Part shown: piece after piece, positions 44,269 to 54,824 of the stretch
Position numbering within the stretch: the stretch's first letter is position 1
Layout of the letters: each line of letters begins with the position of its first letter
DNA from: Acidiphilium sp. 37-60-79
GTDB lineage: Bacteria > Pseudomonadota > Alphaproteobacteria > Acetobacterales > Acetobacteraceae
NCBI GenBank assembly: GCA_002279355.1
Contig: NCBV01000003.1
Coordinates: 1-64,000, forward strand
DNA: 64,000 nt
Direction of reading: 5' to 3'
Made by a program: the position numbers and the translations under genes
Notes under the pieces: model-generated
Told to the model about the DNA's origin: nothing
Database searches by the model: none
Seen by the model: only the letters and a program-made list of their open reading frames with translations

Positions 44269-44441
44269 GTCCGATATGTTTCATATTTTCAGGCTTTCAT
44301 GATCCATTCGGTTTGCGCACGGCTGAAAATCACGAAATTACGACATCAATAGTGTCCTAATCGCGTTTTATTGCTAGATTTTTGGGTTTATCGGCGGTAA
44401 ACGGGACAAAATCTTTCCTTTGGCCGATATGGAGTTGTGCG

Positions 44442-45938
44442 ATGGCGTCGAGCAATGAGCCGGTGAATTCCGCGACGGGTGCGCAAGCGCCGTCGGCGTT
44501 GCCGAAAATGCAGCGGTTCATTGTTCAGCCGCAGCAAACGCCGGCGAAACGGGCGGTGAATGAGCGAGCGGCGGATTTTGACGAGATTTATCGTGGGTTC
44601 GACGCCAAAGCCGCCGCGACCCAGGCGAGCCGCTGCGGGCAGTGCGGGATTCCGTTTTGCCAAATCCATTGTCCGCTCGGGAATAATATTCCCGATTGGT
44701 TGAAATTATCTGCGGAAGGACGGCTGGAGGAAGCCTATGAGATTTCCGCCGCGACCAATACGTTTCCGGAAATATGTGGCCGGATCTGCCCGCAAGATCG
44801 GCTATGCGAAGGCAATTGCGTGATCGAGAAAGGGTTTGAGAGCGTCACGATTGGCGCGATTGAGCGGCATATTACCGAAACCGCGTTTGCCGAGGGTTGG
44901 GTGCGCCCGATCCGCCCGAAGCGCGAGCGGGCGGAATCGGTCGGGATTATCGGCGCGGGGCCTGCGGGATTGGCGGCCGCCGAGGCGCTGCGGCAATTGG
45001 GGTATCAGGTGACGGTGTATGACCGGCATGATCGGGTTGGCGGATTGCTGATTTATGGGATCCCCGGCTTCAAGCTGGAAAAATCGGTGGTGGAGCGGCG
45101 GACCGCATGGCTGATTGATGGCGGGATAAAATTCCAGCTGAGCGCTGATATTGGCGGTGCGACGCCGTTTGCTGAATTGCGAGCGCGGCATCATGCGGTG
45201 TTGATTGCGACGGGCGTGTATAAGCCGCGCGATATTGGCGGGCCGGGTTCGGGCTTGGCCGGGATTGTGCCGGCGCTGGATTATTTGATTGCCTCGAACC
45301 GCAAGGGACTGGGCGATGATGTGCCGGAATTTGAGTCGGGCGCGTTGAATGCCGCGGGCAAGCATGTTGTGGTGGTTGGCGGCGGCGACACGGCGATGGA
45401 TTGTGTGCGCACGGCGGTGCGCCAAAATGCGGCGTCGGTGACCTGCTTATACCGGCGCGATCGGGCCAATATGCCGGGGTCGCTGCGCGAGGTGACGAAT
45501 GCCGAGGATGAGGGCGTTGAATTTCGCTGGTTGGCGGCGCCTGAAGCGTTTTTGGGCGATCGGCAGGTGACGGCGTTGCGCGCCCAACGGATGCGCCTCG
45601 GTCTGGCCGATGCGTCCGGGCGCCAAGCGATCGAGCCGATCGATGGCGGGAGCTTCACGCTTGATGCGGATTTGGTGATCAAGGCGTTGGGGTTTGATCC
45701 TGAGGATTTGCCGGACGCGTTCGGGCAACCGGGCCTCACCGTGACGCGGTGGGGAACCTTATCGATCAATCCGACGAGCTTCGAGACCGCTTTACCGGGC
45801 GTGTATGCGGCCGGTGATATTGTGCGTGGGGCGAGCCTCGTAGTTTGGGCGATCAAGGATGGGCGCGATGCGGCGGCCTCGATCCATCGGCGCTTGCAGG
45901 CGCAAGCGGTTTCTTCAATGGCGACGGCGGCGGAGTGA
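44442..45938 (+). CDS. gltD: Glutamate synthase (NADPH) small subunit
   Basis: The beta subunit supplies electrons from NADPH to glutamate synthase. The 498-residue protein has N-terminal [4Fe-4S] cysteine clusters, CGQCGIPFCQIHCPLGNN and CGRICPQDRLCEGNC, then an FAD motif (GIIGAGPAGLAAAEALR). An NADPH motif (VVVGGGDTAMDCVRTAVR) follows, and it ends with VYAAGDIVRGASLVVWAI. GGAG stands 8 bases before the ATG at 44442. It precedes gltB, the reverse of the enterobacterial order, with only 4 bases between them. The 173-base gap before it shows no clear promoter motif to me. Confidence 0.95.
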   Translation: MASSNEPVNSATGAQAPSALPKMQRFIVQPQQTPAKRAVNERAADFDEIYRGFDAKAAATQASRCGQCGIPFCQIHCPLGNNIPDWLKLSAEGRLEEAYEISAATNTFPEICGRICPQDRLCEGNCVIEKGFESVTIGAIERHITETAFAEGWVRPIRPKRERAESVGIIGAGPAGLAAAEALRQLGYQVTVYDRHDRVGGLLIYGIPGFKLEKSVVERRTAWLIDGGIKFQLSADIGGATPFAELRARHHAVLIATGVYKPRDIGGPGSGLAGIVPALDYLIASNRKGLGDDVPEFESGALNAAGKHVVVVGGGDTAMDCVRTAVRQNAASVTCLYRRDRANMPGSLREVTNAEDEGVEFRWLAAPEAFLGDRQVTALRAQRMRLGLADASGRQAIEPIDGGSFTLDADLVIKALGFDPEDLPDAFGQPGLTVTRWGTLSINPTSFETALPGVYAAGDIVRGASLVVWAIKDGRDAAASIHRRLQAQAVSSMATAAE

Positions 45939-45942
45939 TAGG

Positions 45943-48900
45943 ATGACCGGTGAGACAGGTGCGGAATTTGTAGCGTCGTGGCAGGCCAACGCGGCACGGC
46001 TGCAAGGAACCTATAGCGCTGAGCAGGAGCATGATGCCTGCGGCGTCGGGCTGATTGCTGCATTGGACGGGCAAAAAAGGCGCGATGTGGTGCAGGCGGG
46101 CATTGATGCGCTGCGGGCCGTTTGGCATCGGGGTGCGGTGGATGCGGATGGCAAGACCGGCGATGGCGCTGGGATTCACCTAGAAATCCCGCGTGATTTT
46201 TTTGCCGACGCCGTGGAGCGCGGTGGTGACCGGGTGCATCCCGGACCGATTGGCGTGGGCATGGTGTTTTTGCCGAAGACCGATTTGGGCGCGCAGGAAA
46301 CCTGCAGACAAATTATCGAAACCGAAATTCTCAAGCTGGGCTATCGGATTTATGGCTGGCGGCAGGTGCCGATCGATGTTGCGTGCATTGGTGAAAAGGC
46401 CAATGCAACGCGGCCGGAGATTGAGCAAATCATGATCCATAATGCGCTGCAGCGGTCTGAGGCGCAATTTGAGCTTGATTTGTATATTATCCGCAGGCGG
46501 ATTGAGAAAGCGGCGATTGGGGAGCAAATCAACGAGCTTTATATTTGTTCGTTGTCATGCCGATCGATTATCTATAAGGGCATGTTTCTGGCGCAAAGCT
46601 TGACCGATTTCTATCCGGATCTGCTTGACCCAAGGTTTGTTTCGCGATTTGCCATTTATCACCAGCGTTATTCGACGAACACGTTTCCAACTTGGCGGCT
46701 GGCACAGCCCTTTCGCATGCTCGCGCATAACGGCGAGATTAACACGCTCGCGGGTAATGTGAACTGGATGAAGAGCCATGAAACGCGCCTCGCCGCCGGG
46801 CCGCTTGATGGGCATCTTGATGATATCAAGCCGGTGATCCAGGCCGGCAGTTCCGATACGGCGACGCTTGATGCGGTGTTTGAATTACTCGTGCGGGCGG
46901 GGCGTGACGCGCCGATGGCCAAGACACTGTTAATTCCGCCGGCACCGGGGATTGATGCGATGATGCCCCAAGCGCATCGAGATTTGATCGGTTATTGCAA
47001 TGCGGTGATGGAGCCATGGGATGGTCCGGCGGCGATTACCGCAACGGATGGGCTCACGGTAATCGCGGGGCTCGACCGCAACGGGCTTCGGCCCCTGCGC
47101 TATACGATCACCACTGATGCGATGTTGATCGTCGGGTCTGAGACCGGCATGGTCAAGCGTGACGAGAGCGATATTCGCGAACGCGGCCGGGTTGGCCCTG
47201 GCGAGACGATCGCTGTCGATTTGGCGACCGGACGGTTCCACCATGCCAACGAGTTGATGGATGCGTTAGCAAGCCGCCAAGATTTTGGCGCATGGACGCG
47301 GCGCACCACCGTTATCGACCGGCTGGTGAAAACCGATGCCCCAGAGCCGGTGCGTTTCGAGGCGGCGGAGTTGCGTCAGCGCCAGCGGGCTGTTGGCTTC
47401 ACCTTGGAGGAGCTGGAGCTGCTGTTGCATCCAATGGTCGAGGAAGCCAATGAGGCCGTCGGCTCGATGGGTGATGATACGCCGATTGCGGTACTATCGT
47501 CGCGTTATCGCGCTTTGCATCATTATTTTCGCCAGAGCTTCTCCCAAGTCACCAATCCGGCGATTGATAGTTTGCGGGAATCGCAAGTGATGTCGTTGAA
47601 AACCCGGCTGGGCAACTTGGGGAATGTGCTGGATGAAGATTCGAGCCAGTGCGATTTGTTGCAGCTTGATAGTCCGGTATTATCGACGGCTGAATTTGAC
47701 GCTATGCGCACCTATATGGGTGCATCCGCTTGTGTGGTGGATTGCACCTTTGCCGCCGCCGATGGCGAGGCGGGGTTACGCGCCGCGATTGAGCGAATTC
47801 GTCGCGAGGCAGAACAAGGTGTGCGAGAGGGGTGCACGCATGTTATTTTAACCGACGAGGCGTTTGACGATCAACGAGTTCCGATCCCGATGATTTTGGC
47901 GACCGGGGCCGTTCATACGCATTTGGTTCGCCAATCGCTGCGCACTTTCACCAGCCTCAATGTCCGTGCAGCAGAGTGTATGGATGTGCATTATTTCGCG
48001 GTGCTGATTGGCGTGGGTGCCACGACAGTCAACGCCTATCTTGCCCAGGAAAGCATTGCCGACCGGCATCGGCGCGGCTTGTTTGGCGATGTTTCGCTCA
48101 AAACCTGTGTTAGTCGCTACAAGAAGGCGATTGATAAGGGATTGCTCAAGATCATGTCCAAGCTGGGCATTTCGGTGATTTCATCCTATCGCGGCGGCTA
48201 TAATTTCGAGGCGATTGGGCTCTCGCGCGCGTTGGTTGCTGAATTTTTCCCGGGCATGCCCTCGCGTATTTCCGGAATTGGTCTGCCTGGCATTGCTCAT
48301 AAAATTTTGGAACTGCATGAGGCGGCTTGGCAGGGTGATGTTATTGCACTGCCGGTTGGTGGGCTTTATCGCGTGCGGCGGAGTGGTGAGACCCATGCGT
48401 TTGAGGGCGATATGGTGCATGTGTTGCAAACCGCCGTTGCAACCGATAGCTACACGCTCTATCGCAAATATGCCGATGCGGTGCATAGCCAGCCACCGGT
48501 CGCGCTCCGCGATTTGCTCGATTTCCGCACTGAGGGGCGCGCACCGATACCGGTTGACGATGTAGAGAGCATTACTGAAATTCGTAAGCGATTGCTTGCA
48601 CCGGGCATTTCGTTAGGCGCCCTCAGCCCAGAAGCGCATGAGACTTTGTCGATTGCGATGAACCGGATTGGCGCACGCTCGGACTCTGGTGAGGGCGGCG
48701 AAGATCCTGCGCGCGCGACGCCACGAGCCAATGGGGATAACGCCTCGTCAGCGATTAAGCAAATTGCTTCTGGCCGTTTCGGGGTAACGGCAGAATATTT
48801 GAATAATTGCCGGGAAATTGAGATCAAGATTGCGCAGGGCGCTAAGCCGGGCGAAGGGGGCCAACTACCCGGACCTAAAGTGACTGAGCTGATCGCGAAA

Positions 48901-50466
48901 TTGCGCCATGCGACGCCGGGGGTGATGCTGATTAGCCCTCCGCCGCATCATGATATTTATTCGATCGAGGATTTGGCACAGCTTATTTACGATTTGAAGC
49001 AAATCAACACTGAGGCGAGCGTTTGCGTCAAGCTGGTGTCGCGCTCGGGCATCGGCACCATCGCGGCGGGAGTCGTGAAGGCCAAGGCGGATTCGATTTT
49101 GATTTCTGGCCATTCGGGAGGCACGGGAGCGAGCCCGCAAAGCTCGATTAAACATGCCGGCCTGCCTTGGGAGATGGGGCTGTCTGAGGCGCATCAAGTG
49201 CTGATGCTGAATCGGCTACGCCATCGGGTGCGGTTGCGCACCGATGGTGGCATTAAAACTGGCCGTGATGTGGTGATTGCTGCAATGTTGGGGGCCGAGG
49301 AGTTTGGTATCGGCACAGCCTCGTTAGTCGCGATGGGCTGCATCATGGTGCGGCAATGCCATTCCAATACCTGCCCCGTGGGCGTGTGCACCCAAGATGA
49401 GGCGCTGCGGGCAAAGTTCGACGGATCACCAGAGAAAGTCATTAATCTGTTCTCGTTCATCGCTGAAGATGTGCGCCAGATTCTTGCATCGCTCGGTATG
49501 CGCAGCCTGGCTGACGTGATTGGTCGGAGCGATTTGCTCCGGCAAGTTTCACGCGGTGCGGATTATTTGGACGATCTGGATTTGAATGCCATTTTGGCGC
49601 AGGCTGATCCAGGACCCTATGCGCGTTATTGCACCCGTGAAGGGCGCAACGCGGTGCCCGAATCCCTCGATGCGCAAATGATCAATGATGCGCAAGGGTT
49701 TTTTGAACGCGGTGAAAAAATGCAACTGCAATATGCCATTCGCAATACCCATCGAGCGATTGGCACCAAATTTTCTTCGCGAATTGTCCGCGAGAAGCGC
49801 GGGGCCGGATTGCAACCCGATCACGTCACGGTGCGGCTGCGTGGCTCGGCGGGCCAATCACTGGGCGCGTTCGCGGTGCGCGGATTAAAGTTGGAAGTGT
49901 TTGGCGATGCCAATGATTATGTGGGTAAAGGCCTATCCGGCGCGACGATTATTGTGCGCCCTGCCCCATCCTCTACGCTAATTAGTAATCAGAACACGAT
50001 TATTGGTAACACCGTGCTCTATGGCGCCACTTCGGGCCGACTCTTTGCCGCAGGGCAAGCGGGGGAACGTTTTGCGGTGCGCAATTCCGGCGCGACTGCG
50101 GTCATTGAAGGTGCTGGATCCAATGCCTGCGAATATATGACGGGTGGGACGGTGGTGATCCTCGGCCCCGTTGGTGGCAATTTTGGTGCAGGCTTTACCG
50201 GCGGCGTAGCGTTCATCTACGACGAGGACGAAACCTTTGAACAGCGGATCAATCCCGAGACCTTGTCGTGGCAGCGTGTGCCAACGGGCTATTGGGCAGA
50301 GCATTTGCGCGATCTGGTCAGCGAACATGCCAGCGAGACCCAAAGCCGATTTGCGGCTATGCTGCTCAATGATTGGGACCGGGTGCTGCCACGGTTCTGG
50401 GTGGTGGTGCCGCGTGACTTTGCCTCGCGGCTCCCTGTGCCGTTAAAGGCCGTTTCCGCCGCTTAA
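45943..50466 (+). CDS. gltB: Glutamate synthase (NADPH) large subunit
   Basis: The alpha subunit takes the amide of glutamine and makes glutamate from 2-oxoglutarate. The 1507-residue protein has a short propeptide before the nucleophile Cys33 (EQEHDACGVGLIAAL), a class II amidotransferase domain and a central domain. The FMN domain has GTGASPQSSIKHAG and the [3Fe-4S] cysteines in CHSNTCPVGVC. A C-terminal beta-helix domain (MTGGTVVILGPVGGNFGAGF) follows. GGAG lies 8 bases before the ATG. A strong hairpin follows the gene at 50477. Together with amtB it forms the nitrogen-assimilation content of the window. Confidence 0.97.
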   Translation: MTGETGAEFVASWQANAARLQGTYSAEQEHDACGVGLIAALDGQKRRDVVQAGIDALRAVWHRGAVDADGKTGDGAGIHLEIPRDFFADAVERGGDRVHPGPIGVGMVFLPKTDLGAQETCRQIIETEILKLGYRIYGWRQVPIDVACIGEKANATRPEIEQIMIHNALQRSEAQFELDLYIIRRRIEKAAIGEQINELYICSLSCRSIIYKGMFLAQSLTDFYPDLLDPRFVSRFAIYHQRYSTNTFPTWRLAQPFRMLAHNGEINTLAGNVNWMKSHETRLAAGPLDGHLDDIKPVIQAGSSDTATLDAVFELLVRAGRDAPMAKTLLIPPAPGIDAMMPQAHRDLIGYCNAVMEPWDGPAAITATDGLTVIAGLDRNGLRPLRYTITTDAMLIVGSETGMVKRDESDIRERGRVGPGETIAVDLATGRFHHANELMDALASRQDFGAWTRRTTVIDRLVKTDAPEPVRFEAAELRQRQRAVGFTLEELELLLHPMVEEANEAVGSMGDDTPIAVLSSRYRALHHYFRQSFSQVTNPAIDSLRESQVMSLKTRLGNLGNVLDEDSSQCDLLQLDSPVLSTAEFDAMRTYMGASACVVDCTFAAADGEAGLRAAIERIRREAEQGVREGCTHVILTDEAFDDQRVPIPMILATGAVHTHLVRQSLRTFTSLNVRAAECMDVHYFAVLIGVGATTVNAYLAQESIADRHRRGLFGDVSLKTCVSRYKKAIDKGLLKIMSKLGISVISSYRGGYNFEAIGLSRALVAEFFPGMPSRISGIGLPGIAHKILELHEAAWQGDVIALPVGGLYRVRRSGETHAFEGDMVHVLQTAVATDSYTLYRKYADAVHSQPPVALRDLLDFRTEGRAPIPVDDVESITEIRKRLLAPGISLGALSPEAHETLSIAMNRIGARSDSGEGGEDPARATPRANGDNASSAIKQIASGRFGVTAEYLNNCREIEIKIAQGAKPGEGGQLPGPKVTELIAKLRHATPGVMLISPPPHHDIYSIEDLAQLIYDLKQINTEASVCVKLVSRSGIGTIAAGVVKAKADSILISGHSGGTGASPQSSIKHAGLPWEMGLSEAHQVLMLNRLRHRVRLRTDGGIKTGRDVVIAAMLGAEEFGIGTASLVAMGCIMVRQCHSNTCPVGVCTQDEALRAKFDGSPEKVINLFSFIAEDVRQILASLGMRSLADVIGRSDLLRQVSRGADYLDDLDLNAILAQADPGPYARYCTREGRNAVPESLDAQMINDAQGFFERGEKMQLQYAIRNTHRAIGTKFSSRIVREKRGAGLQPDHVTVRLRGSAGQSLGAFAVRGLKLEVFGDANDYVGKGLSGATIIVRPAPSSTLISNQNTIIGNTVLYGATSGRLFAAGQAGERFAVRNSGATAVIEGAGSNACEYMTGGTVVILGPVGGNFGAGFTGGVAFIYDEDETFEQRINPETLSWQRVPTGYWAEHLRDLVSEHASETQSRFAAMLLNDWDRVLPRFWVVVPRDFASRLPVPLKAVSAA

Positions 50467-50476
50467 GGTGCGATCA

Positions 50477-50519
50477 TCCGCATCGACACGATCAACTGGT
50501 CTGATCGTGTCGATGCGGA
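50477..50519. terminator. Strong hairpin after gltB
   Basis: An 18-base perfect stem (50477-50494 with 50502-50519; core CGCATCGACACGATCA) around the loop ACTGGTC lies 11 bases after the gltB stop. It has no T-tract, so it may act as a bidirectional RNA-stabilising hairpin or terminate with help. It separates gltB from the convergent photosynthesis operon. Confidence 0.65.
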
Positions 50520-50565
50520 GATCGCCCCCAGAGCGTTATTGTTGCGCGCTTGTTCAAGGATTAAG

Positions 50566-50610
50566 TGTTCTGCCCCTGAAATTCATCTCATGAATTTCAG
50601 GGGCAGGACA
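50566..50610. repeat. Palindrome, copy 2 of the CCTGAAATTCAT element
   Basis: Arms of 21 bases at 50566-50586 and 50590-50610, one mismatch, around the loop CTC. The core CCCCTGAAATTCAT is identical to the copy at 24231, and the flank GGCAGGACA is shared too. It sits 14 bases beyond the hemA stop, where the photosynthesis operon ends, so it may terminate it. Confidence 0.75.
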
Positions 50611-50623
50611 TTAGCGGGCCAAA

Positions 50624-51835
50624 TCAGGCGGCACGACGGATCGACAGTTCGCGCCAGATGGTGGCGAGAGAGTCGACCAGATGGTCCATATCGGCATCGC
50701 TATGCAAGGGTGACGGGGTTAGCCGCAGGCGCTCAGTGCCGCGCGGCACCGTCGGGTAGTTGATTGGCTGGACGTAAACGCCGAACCGTTCTAACAGCGT
50801 GTCGCTGATCTCTTTACATAGGGCCGCGTCCCATACCATGACGGGAACGATGTGGCTTGGGTTATGCAGGTGAGGGACGTCCGCTTGGTCCAACTTGGCG
50901 CGCAGCCGGGCCACGCGCTCATGCATGCGGGTGCGTTCGGCATCGCTTGATTTCAAATGGCGGATGCTCGCAATGGCGCCGGCAGCGACGGTGGGCGGCA
51001 GCGCTGTGGTGAAGATAAAGCCTGACGCGTAAGAGCGGACAAAATCGCACAGCGCGTGCGATCCGGTGATATAGCCACCGATGACGCCGAAGCCCTTGGC
51101 GAGCGTACCTTCGATTACACTGATGCGATGGGCGAGACCGTCACGCTCGGATATGCCGCCACCGTGCGGACCGTATAATCCCACTGCGTGAACCTCATCG
51201 AGATAAGTCATGGCACCGAAACGATCGGCAACATCGCAAATGGCTTCAATCGGTGCGACATCGCCATCCATCGAATAAACGCTCTCGAACGCGACGAGTT
51301 TGGGACGCGCCGGATCGATTGCGGCTAGTTTGCGGGCGAGATCGGACGGGTCGTTATGCTCAAACACCACGCATTCGGCCCGACTATGGCGGATGCCTTC
51401 GATCATTGACGCATGGTTCAGCGCATCCGACACGACAACGCATTGCGGCATTTTAGCGGCCAGGGTGCAGAGTGACGCCCAGTTCGACATATAGCCCGAA
51501 TTGAACAGCAGCGCTGAGTCTTTGCCGTGCAGGCCAGCGAGTTCGTGTTCCAACACCGTATGAAAGTGATTGGTGCCTGCGATATTGCGCGTACCACCGG
51601 CTCCTGCCCCGCACCGATCCAGCGCCTCATGCATGGCCGCGAGGACAGTTGGATGTTGGCCCATGCCCAGATAATCGTTCGAGCACCAGACTGTCACTTG
51701 CCGTTCGCCGCCGGCGCCATATTGGGTGGCGTGGGGGAAGTTGCCAGCATGGCGCTCAATATCGGCAAATACCCGGTAACGACCTTCCCGGCGCAATTGA
51801 TCGAGTTGAGCGGTGAAAAAGTTTTCGTAATTCAT
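50624..51835 (-). CDS. hemA: 5-aminolevulinate synthase
   Basis: A PLP enzyme joining glycine and succinyl-CoA to 5-aminolevulinate, the first step of haem and bacteriochlorophyll synthesis in Alphaproteobacteria. The 403-residue protein has [10 protein letters not shown] near residue 53, [17 protein letters not shown] near 211 and the PLP lysine Lys247 in GTLAKGFG. The start at 51835 gives the family N-terminus MNYENFF. It is the last gene of the photosynthesis operon, 26 bases after puhE, its usual position. Confidence 0.97.
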   Translation of the reverse strand: MNYENFFTAQLDQLRREGRYRVFADIERHAGNFPHATQYGAGGERQVTVWCSNDYLGMGQHPTVLAAMHEALDRCGAGAGGTRNIAGTNHFHTVLEHELAGLHGKDSALLFNSGYMSNWASLCTLAAKMPQCVVVSDALNHASMIEGIRHSRAECVVFEHNDPSDLARKLAAIDPARPKLVAFESVYSMDGDVAPIEAICDVADRFGAMTYLDEVHAVGLYGPHGGGISERDGLAHRISVIEGTLAKGFGVIGGYITGSHALCDFVRSYASGFIFTTALPPTVAAGAIASIRHLKSSDAERTRMHERVARLRAKLDQADVPHLHNPSHIVPVMVWDAALCKEISDTLLERFGVYVQPINYPTVPRGTERLRLTPSPLHSDADMDHLVDSLATIWRELSIRRAA

Positions 51836-51861
51836 CGGACGCACTCTCCCGGTTAAGTCGG

Positions 51862-53706
51862 TTATTCGGCGGCTAGGCGTAAGGCGCACCCGGCGAATGC
51901 CAGGGACAGCCCGGCTTCATCCAAATTACGCCCGATCGCGATCACCCGAGGTTGCTCGCCATCGGGAGCGGCAAAAGCGGCAACGCTGGCGCGATGCCCG
52001 GCGACGTCAAACTGCACCCAGCCACGCCCCGAACGGGCGAGCCCTTTGAGACGGGCGATTGTGCCGAAATGCCCTTCGGCGGCAGCATCGAGCACACGGC
52101 GTAACGCATCGAGATCGCAAATTGTATCGAGTGTGCCTGCCCATGAAGCGAAGCCCAGAGCGTCCTCATGCGCATGATCGTGAGCGTGATCATGGTTGTG
52201 GTGATGATCGGGATGGGTGCAGGTGACATCGATGCATCCATCATCGTCATGCTCGTGCTCGTGCGCGTGCGCGTGCTCGTGCGCGTGCTCATGACCATGT
52301 TCTTGCGCCTCTTGCGCCTGTGACGCCGGCGAGGGTTGAGCTGTTCCGCCCGCAAAAATCTCGGCCGGAACCGATCCGTAGCGTGCTGCGATGATGCGGG
52401 CTGCGGGGTTGAGGCGGCTCAAGGTCGCCTCGACGGCCCGGCGCTCGGCCAGGCTCACCAAATCTGTCTTGTTGATCACGATCACACCGGCGAGCCGTGC
52501 CTGGGCAGTGAAATGTGCCTGCATCTCCGCATAGTCACCTAAAAAAGCCCCCGCATCGATCATGGTAATGACCGACAGGCTGCGCTTGAACGGCGCGATT
52601 TGTGGACGTTCTAACACGCCGATCAGTGACGCAAGATCGGCCACGCCAGACGGTTCGATCAACACCCGATCCGGCGCATAGCGGCCAACGACCTCTTCGA
52701 GCTGACTCGCGAGATCATTTTTGAGCGTGCAGCAAATGCAACCGTTGGGCAGTTCGACCACATCAGCGCCCTGGCCACGAAGCAGCGATCCATCGATGCC
52801 GACGGAGCTAAAATCATTGACCAAGACGACAGTTTTTTCGCGCTTCTCGGCAGGAACGGCGCCGAGCATGTCGAGACGGCGGCGCATGAAGGTCGTTTTG
52901 CCCGCTCCAAGAAAGCCCGCGATGATTTCGACATCGAACGCACGCACAGGCTTACGGGATTTAAGGCCCCAGCTCCAAAGTTTAGCCGCCGGCAACGGCA
53001 CCACCAGGAACCAATGTTCGAGAATGGCCAACGCCATCATCACACCGATGAACGTGTCACCGGCGCGCGCAAAGCTGGTCGTGGCGGTGGCCGCATGCTC
53101 AAACATGATCGTGCCGATCACGGTGGAGACGGTGATCGAGATTGGGAATAATAGGTTCATCGGCTCGCGACGCAGGAAGCTTTTCAGAAAGTTCAGATGT
53201 TCCGGCAAAAATTCTTCATTCAGATTGCGCACGCCGAGAAACACATTGAGCTTGGCGCTTTGATGCATCCACCAGAGCACCATGAAGGTCCAAACACCGA
53301 TTTGATTGGGTTGGCCCCATGTGAGCGCGATGATGAGCGCGGCCGAGATGATGATCGCGAGTTCATGCCAGAGGCTCGTCTGGATCGCATGGCCGAAATG
53401 TTTCCAGCCGCGGCAATTTTCGGGGCAGGCATCCTGCCGGGGGCCGGTGACAAAGCCCATATAGAAGCTAATTTCCTGCCAACCCCAGGCGAATAATCCA
53501 AATCCGAACGCCCAATAGGCCGCACTCACAGTTGTCTCACCACTGACCCGCACGAGCCCGATCACGCAAATGGCAAAGACGGCACTGGCGCCGAGCATGC
53601 TCCATTTGAAGGTGGGGCGCGGCAAGCCATCGAGAAAAATGATGGCACCGGTGCTGAACCACCAAACGAACAAGGCAAACAGGCCTGGAATGATGTAACT
53701 GCTCAT
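51862..53706 (-). CDS. puhE: PuhE photosynthetic assembly protein fused to a CobW-type metallochaperone GTPase
   Basis: One uninterrupted 614-residue frame joins two proteins. Residues 1-250 are PuhE (DUF3623), with about seven membrane helices starting [18 protein letters not shown], known as a helper of reaction-centre and pigment-complex assembly. Residues from about 258 form a complete COG0523/CobW GTPase. Walker [10 protein letters not shown] is at 264-272, the metal motif GCICCTL at 322-328 and the guanine motif NKTD at 412-415. A metal-binding loop at 470-513 holds 18 His in HX repeats and two Cys (CIDVTC), and a CobW C-terminal domain ends the protein. PuhE proteins are normally about 270 residues. 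The gene lies between acsF and hemA, the standard puhE position. The GTPase would face the cytoplasm next to the membrane; metal delivery is inferred. Confidence 0.93.
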   Translation of the reverse strand: MSSYIIPGLFALFVWWFSTGAIIFLDGLPRPTFKWSMLGASAVFAICVIGLVRVSGETTVSAAYWAFGFGLFAWGWQEISFYMGFVTGPRQDACPENCRGWKHFGHAIQTSLWHELAIIISAALIIALTWGQPNQIGVWTFMVLWWMHQSAKLNVFLGVRNLNEEFLPEHLNFLKSFLRREPMNLLFPISITVSTVIGTIMFEHAATATTSFARAGDTFIGVMMALAILEHWFLVVPLPAAKLWSWGLKSRKPVRAFDVEIIAGFLGAGKTTFMRRRLDMLGAVPAEKREKTVVLVNDFSSVGIDGSLLRGQGADVVELPNGCICCTLKNDLASQLEEVVGRYAPDRVLIEPSGVADLASLIGVLERPQIAPFKRSLSVITMIDAGAFLGDYAEMQAHFTAQARLAGVIVINKTDLVSLAERRAVEATLSRLNPAARIIAARYGSVPAEIFAGGTAQPSPASQAQEAQEHGHEHAHEHAHAHEHEHDDDGCIDVTCTHPDHHHNHDHAHDHAHEDALGFASWAGTLDTICDLDALRRVLDAAAEGHFGTIARLKGLARSGRGWVQFDVAGHRASVAAFAAPDGEQPRVIAIGRNLDEAGLSLAFAGCALRLAAE

Positions 53707-53729
53707 GATTTTTCCTCTATATCCTTACG

Positions 53730-54821
53730 TTACCAGGTCGGCTGAAGGCGAATTTCCGCAGGCAGCGGATGCGATTTTGTGCGCATAAAATAGAGACGCC
53801 CAAATGCGAGAGCGGCTTGAGCGGCGTGACTAACACGTTTGAGCTTTGCCCCGAGACCCGTTTGATCGCGGAGCGCTAAGTTTGCGACGTCGATTTTGCG
53901 CAAGCGCTCAAGCCCTTCGAGGAATTTCGGATTCTCCAGATCGAGCGTCACAGGAAAAACCTGTTCGCTGATCGCTGAGGTGATGCGGAACACCTGCATG
54001 TCATAGTCCGTGGGATCGAGGCCGAGTGCTGCGTGGAAATGCGGCCGAGCATGGTCACGCACATACATGGTGGCAAACACCGCAAGTTGGAAAAACCGCA
54101 CCCAGAGCCGGTTAGTGCCCTTCAGCATCCACGGATTGGCCCGCATGAGCAGCGCGAAGGCTTCACCGTGACGAAATTCATCATTGCACCATTCCCGGAA
54201 CCATTTGAAAATTGGATGAATGCGCAATTCGGGGTGCTTTTCCAGCTGGCGATAAATCGAAATATAGCGGGCGTAGCCGATTTTTTCGGAAAGATAGGTC
54301 GCATAGAAAATGAATTTCGGTTTGAAGAAATGGTATTTTTTCGCACGGGTGAGGAATCCCAAATCGACCTTCATATTCAAATCATGGAGCGCCTCATTGA
54401 TGAAACCGGCGTGACGCGCTTCATCGCGGCTCATATAACCGAACAGGGCTTTCAAATCGGGGTTTTGCACGCGCTTTTTGATCTCGGCATAGAGCACGCA
54501 GCCGGAGAATTCGGCGGTGACGGAACTGACCAAGAAATCGAGAAATTCCCGGCGTAATTCGGCTGGCATGCTGGAAATATCAACCGCGAATTCATCGGTG
54601 CGGGCGAAGTGACCTTTGTTCGGGTCCGCGCGAAACTCCTCCATCAGCGCGTCCCATTGGGCGCGAATTGGTTCCACATTGATATTGTTCAACGCCTCGA
54701 AATCGGTGGTGTAAAAGCGCGGGCTGAGCATAGTGCTCGCTTGCGCCGAGGCCGTCTGTTCGTTGGGGGCAGCGTGATCATGCGCGGTGTTGACGGCATG
54801 AATCGGGCTAACAGCGTTCAT
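53730..54821 (-). CDS. acsF: Aerobic magnesium-protoporphyrin IX monomethyl ester cyclase
   Basis: The oxygen-dependent cyclase forms the fifth ring of bacteriochlorophyll. The 363-residue protein has the diiron ligand motifs of the family, [14 protein letters not shown] and DEARH in the first half and [10 protein letters not shown] after them. An N-terminal tail of about 30 residues, rich in His and Ala ([16 protein letters not shown]), is poorly conserved. Its presence shows the ring is made with oxygen, fitting an aerobic phototroph. It starts 3 bases after orf103 and ends 23 bases before puhE. Confidence 0.96.
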   Translation of the reverse strand: MNAVSPIHAVNTAHDHAAPNEQTASAQASTMLSPRFYTTDFEALNNINVEPIRAQWDALMEEFRADPNKGHFARTDEFAVDISSMPAELRREFLDFLVSSVTAEFSGCVLYAEIKKRVQNPDLKALFGYMSRDEARHAGFINEALHDLNMKVDLGFLTRAKKYHFFKPKFIFYATYLSEKIGYARYISIYRQLEKHPELRIHPIFKWFREWCNDEFRHGEAFALLMRANPWMLKGTNRLWVRFFQLAVFATMYVRDHARPHFHAALGLDPTDYDMQVFRITSAISEQVFPVTLDLENPKFLEGLERLRKIDVANLALRDQTGLGAKLKRVSHAAQAALAFGRLYFMRTKSHPLPAEIRLQPTW

Positions 54822-54824
54822 GGC

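Noticed and set aside
52180-52300. The His-rich tract considered as a frameshifted or junk segment
   Set aside because: The frame stays open on both sides and a proper CobW C-terminal domain follows, so the tract is part of a functional protein.
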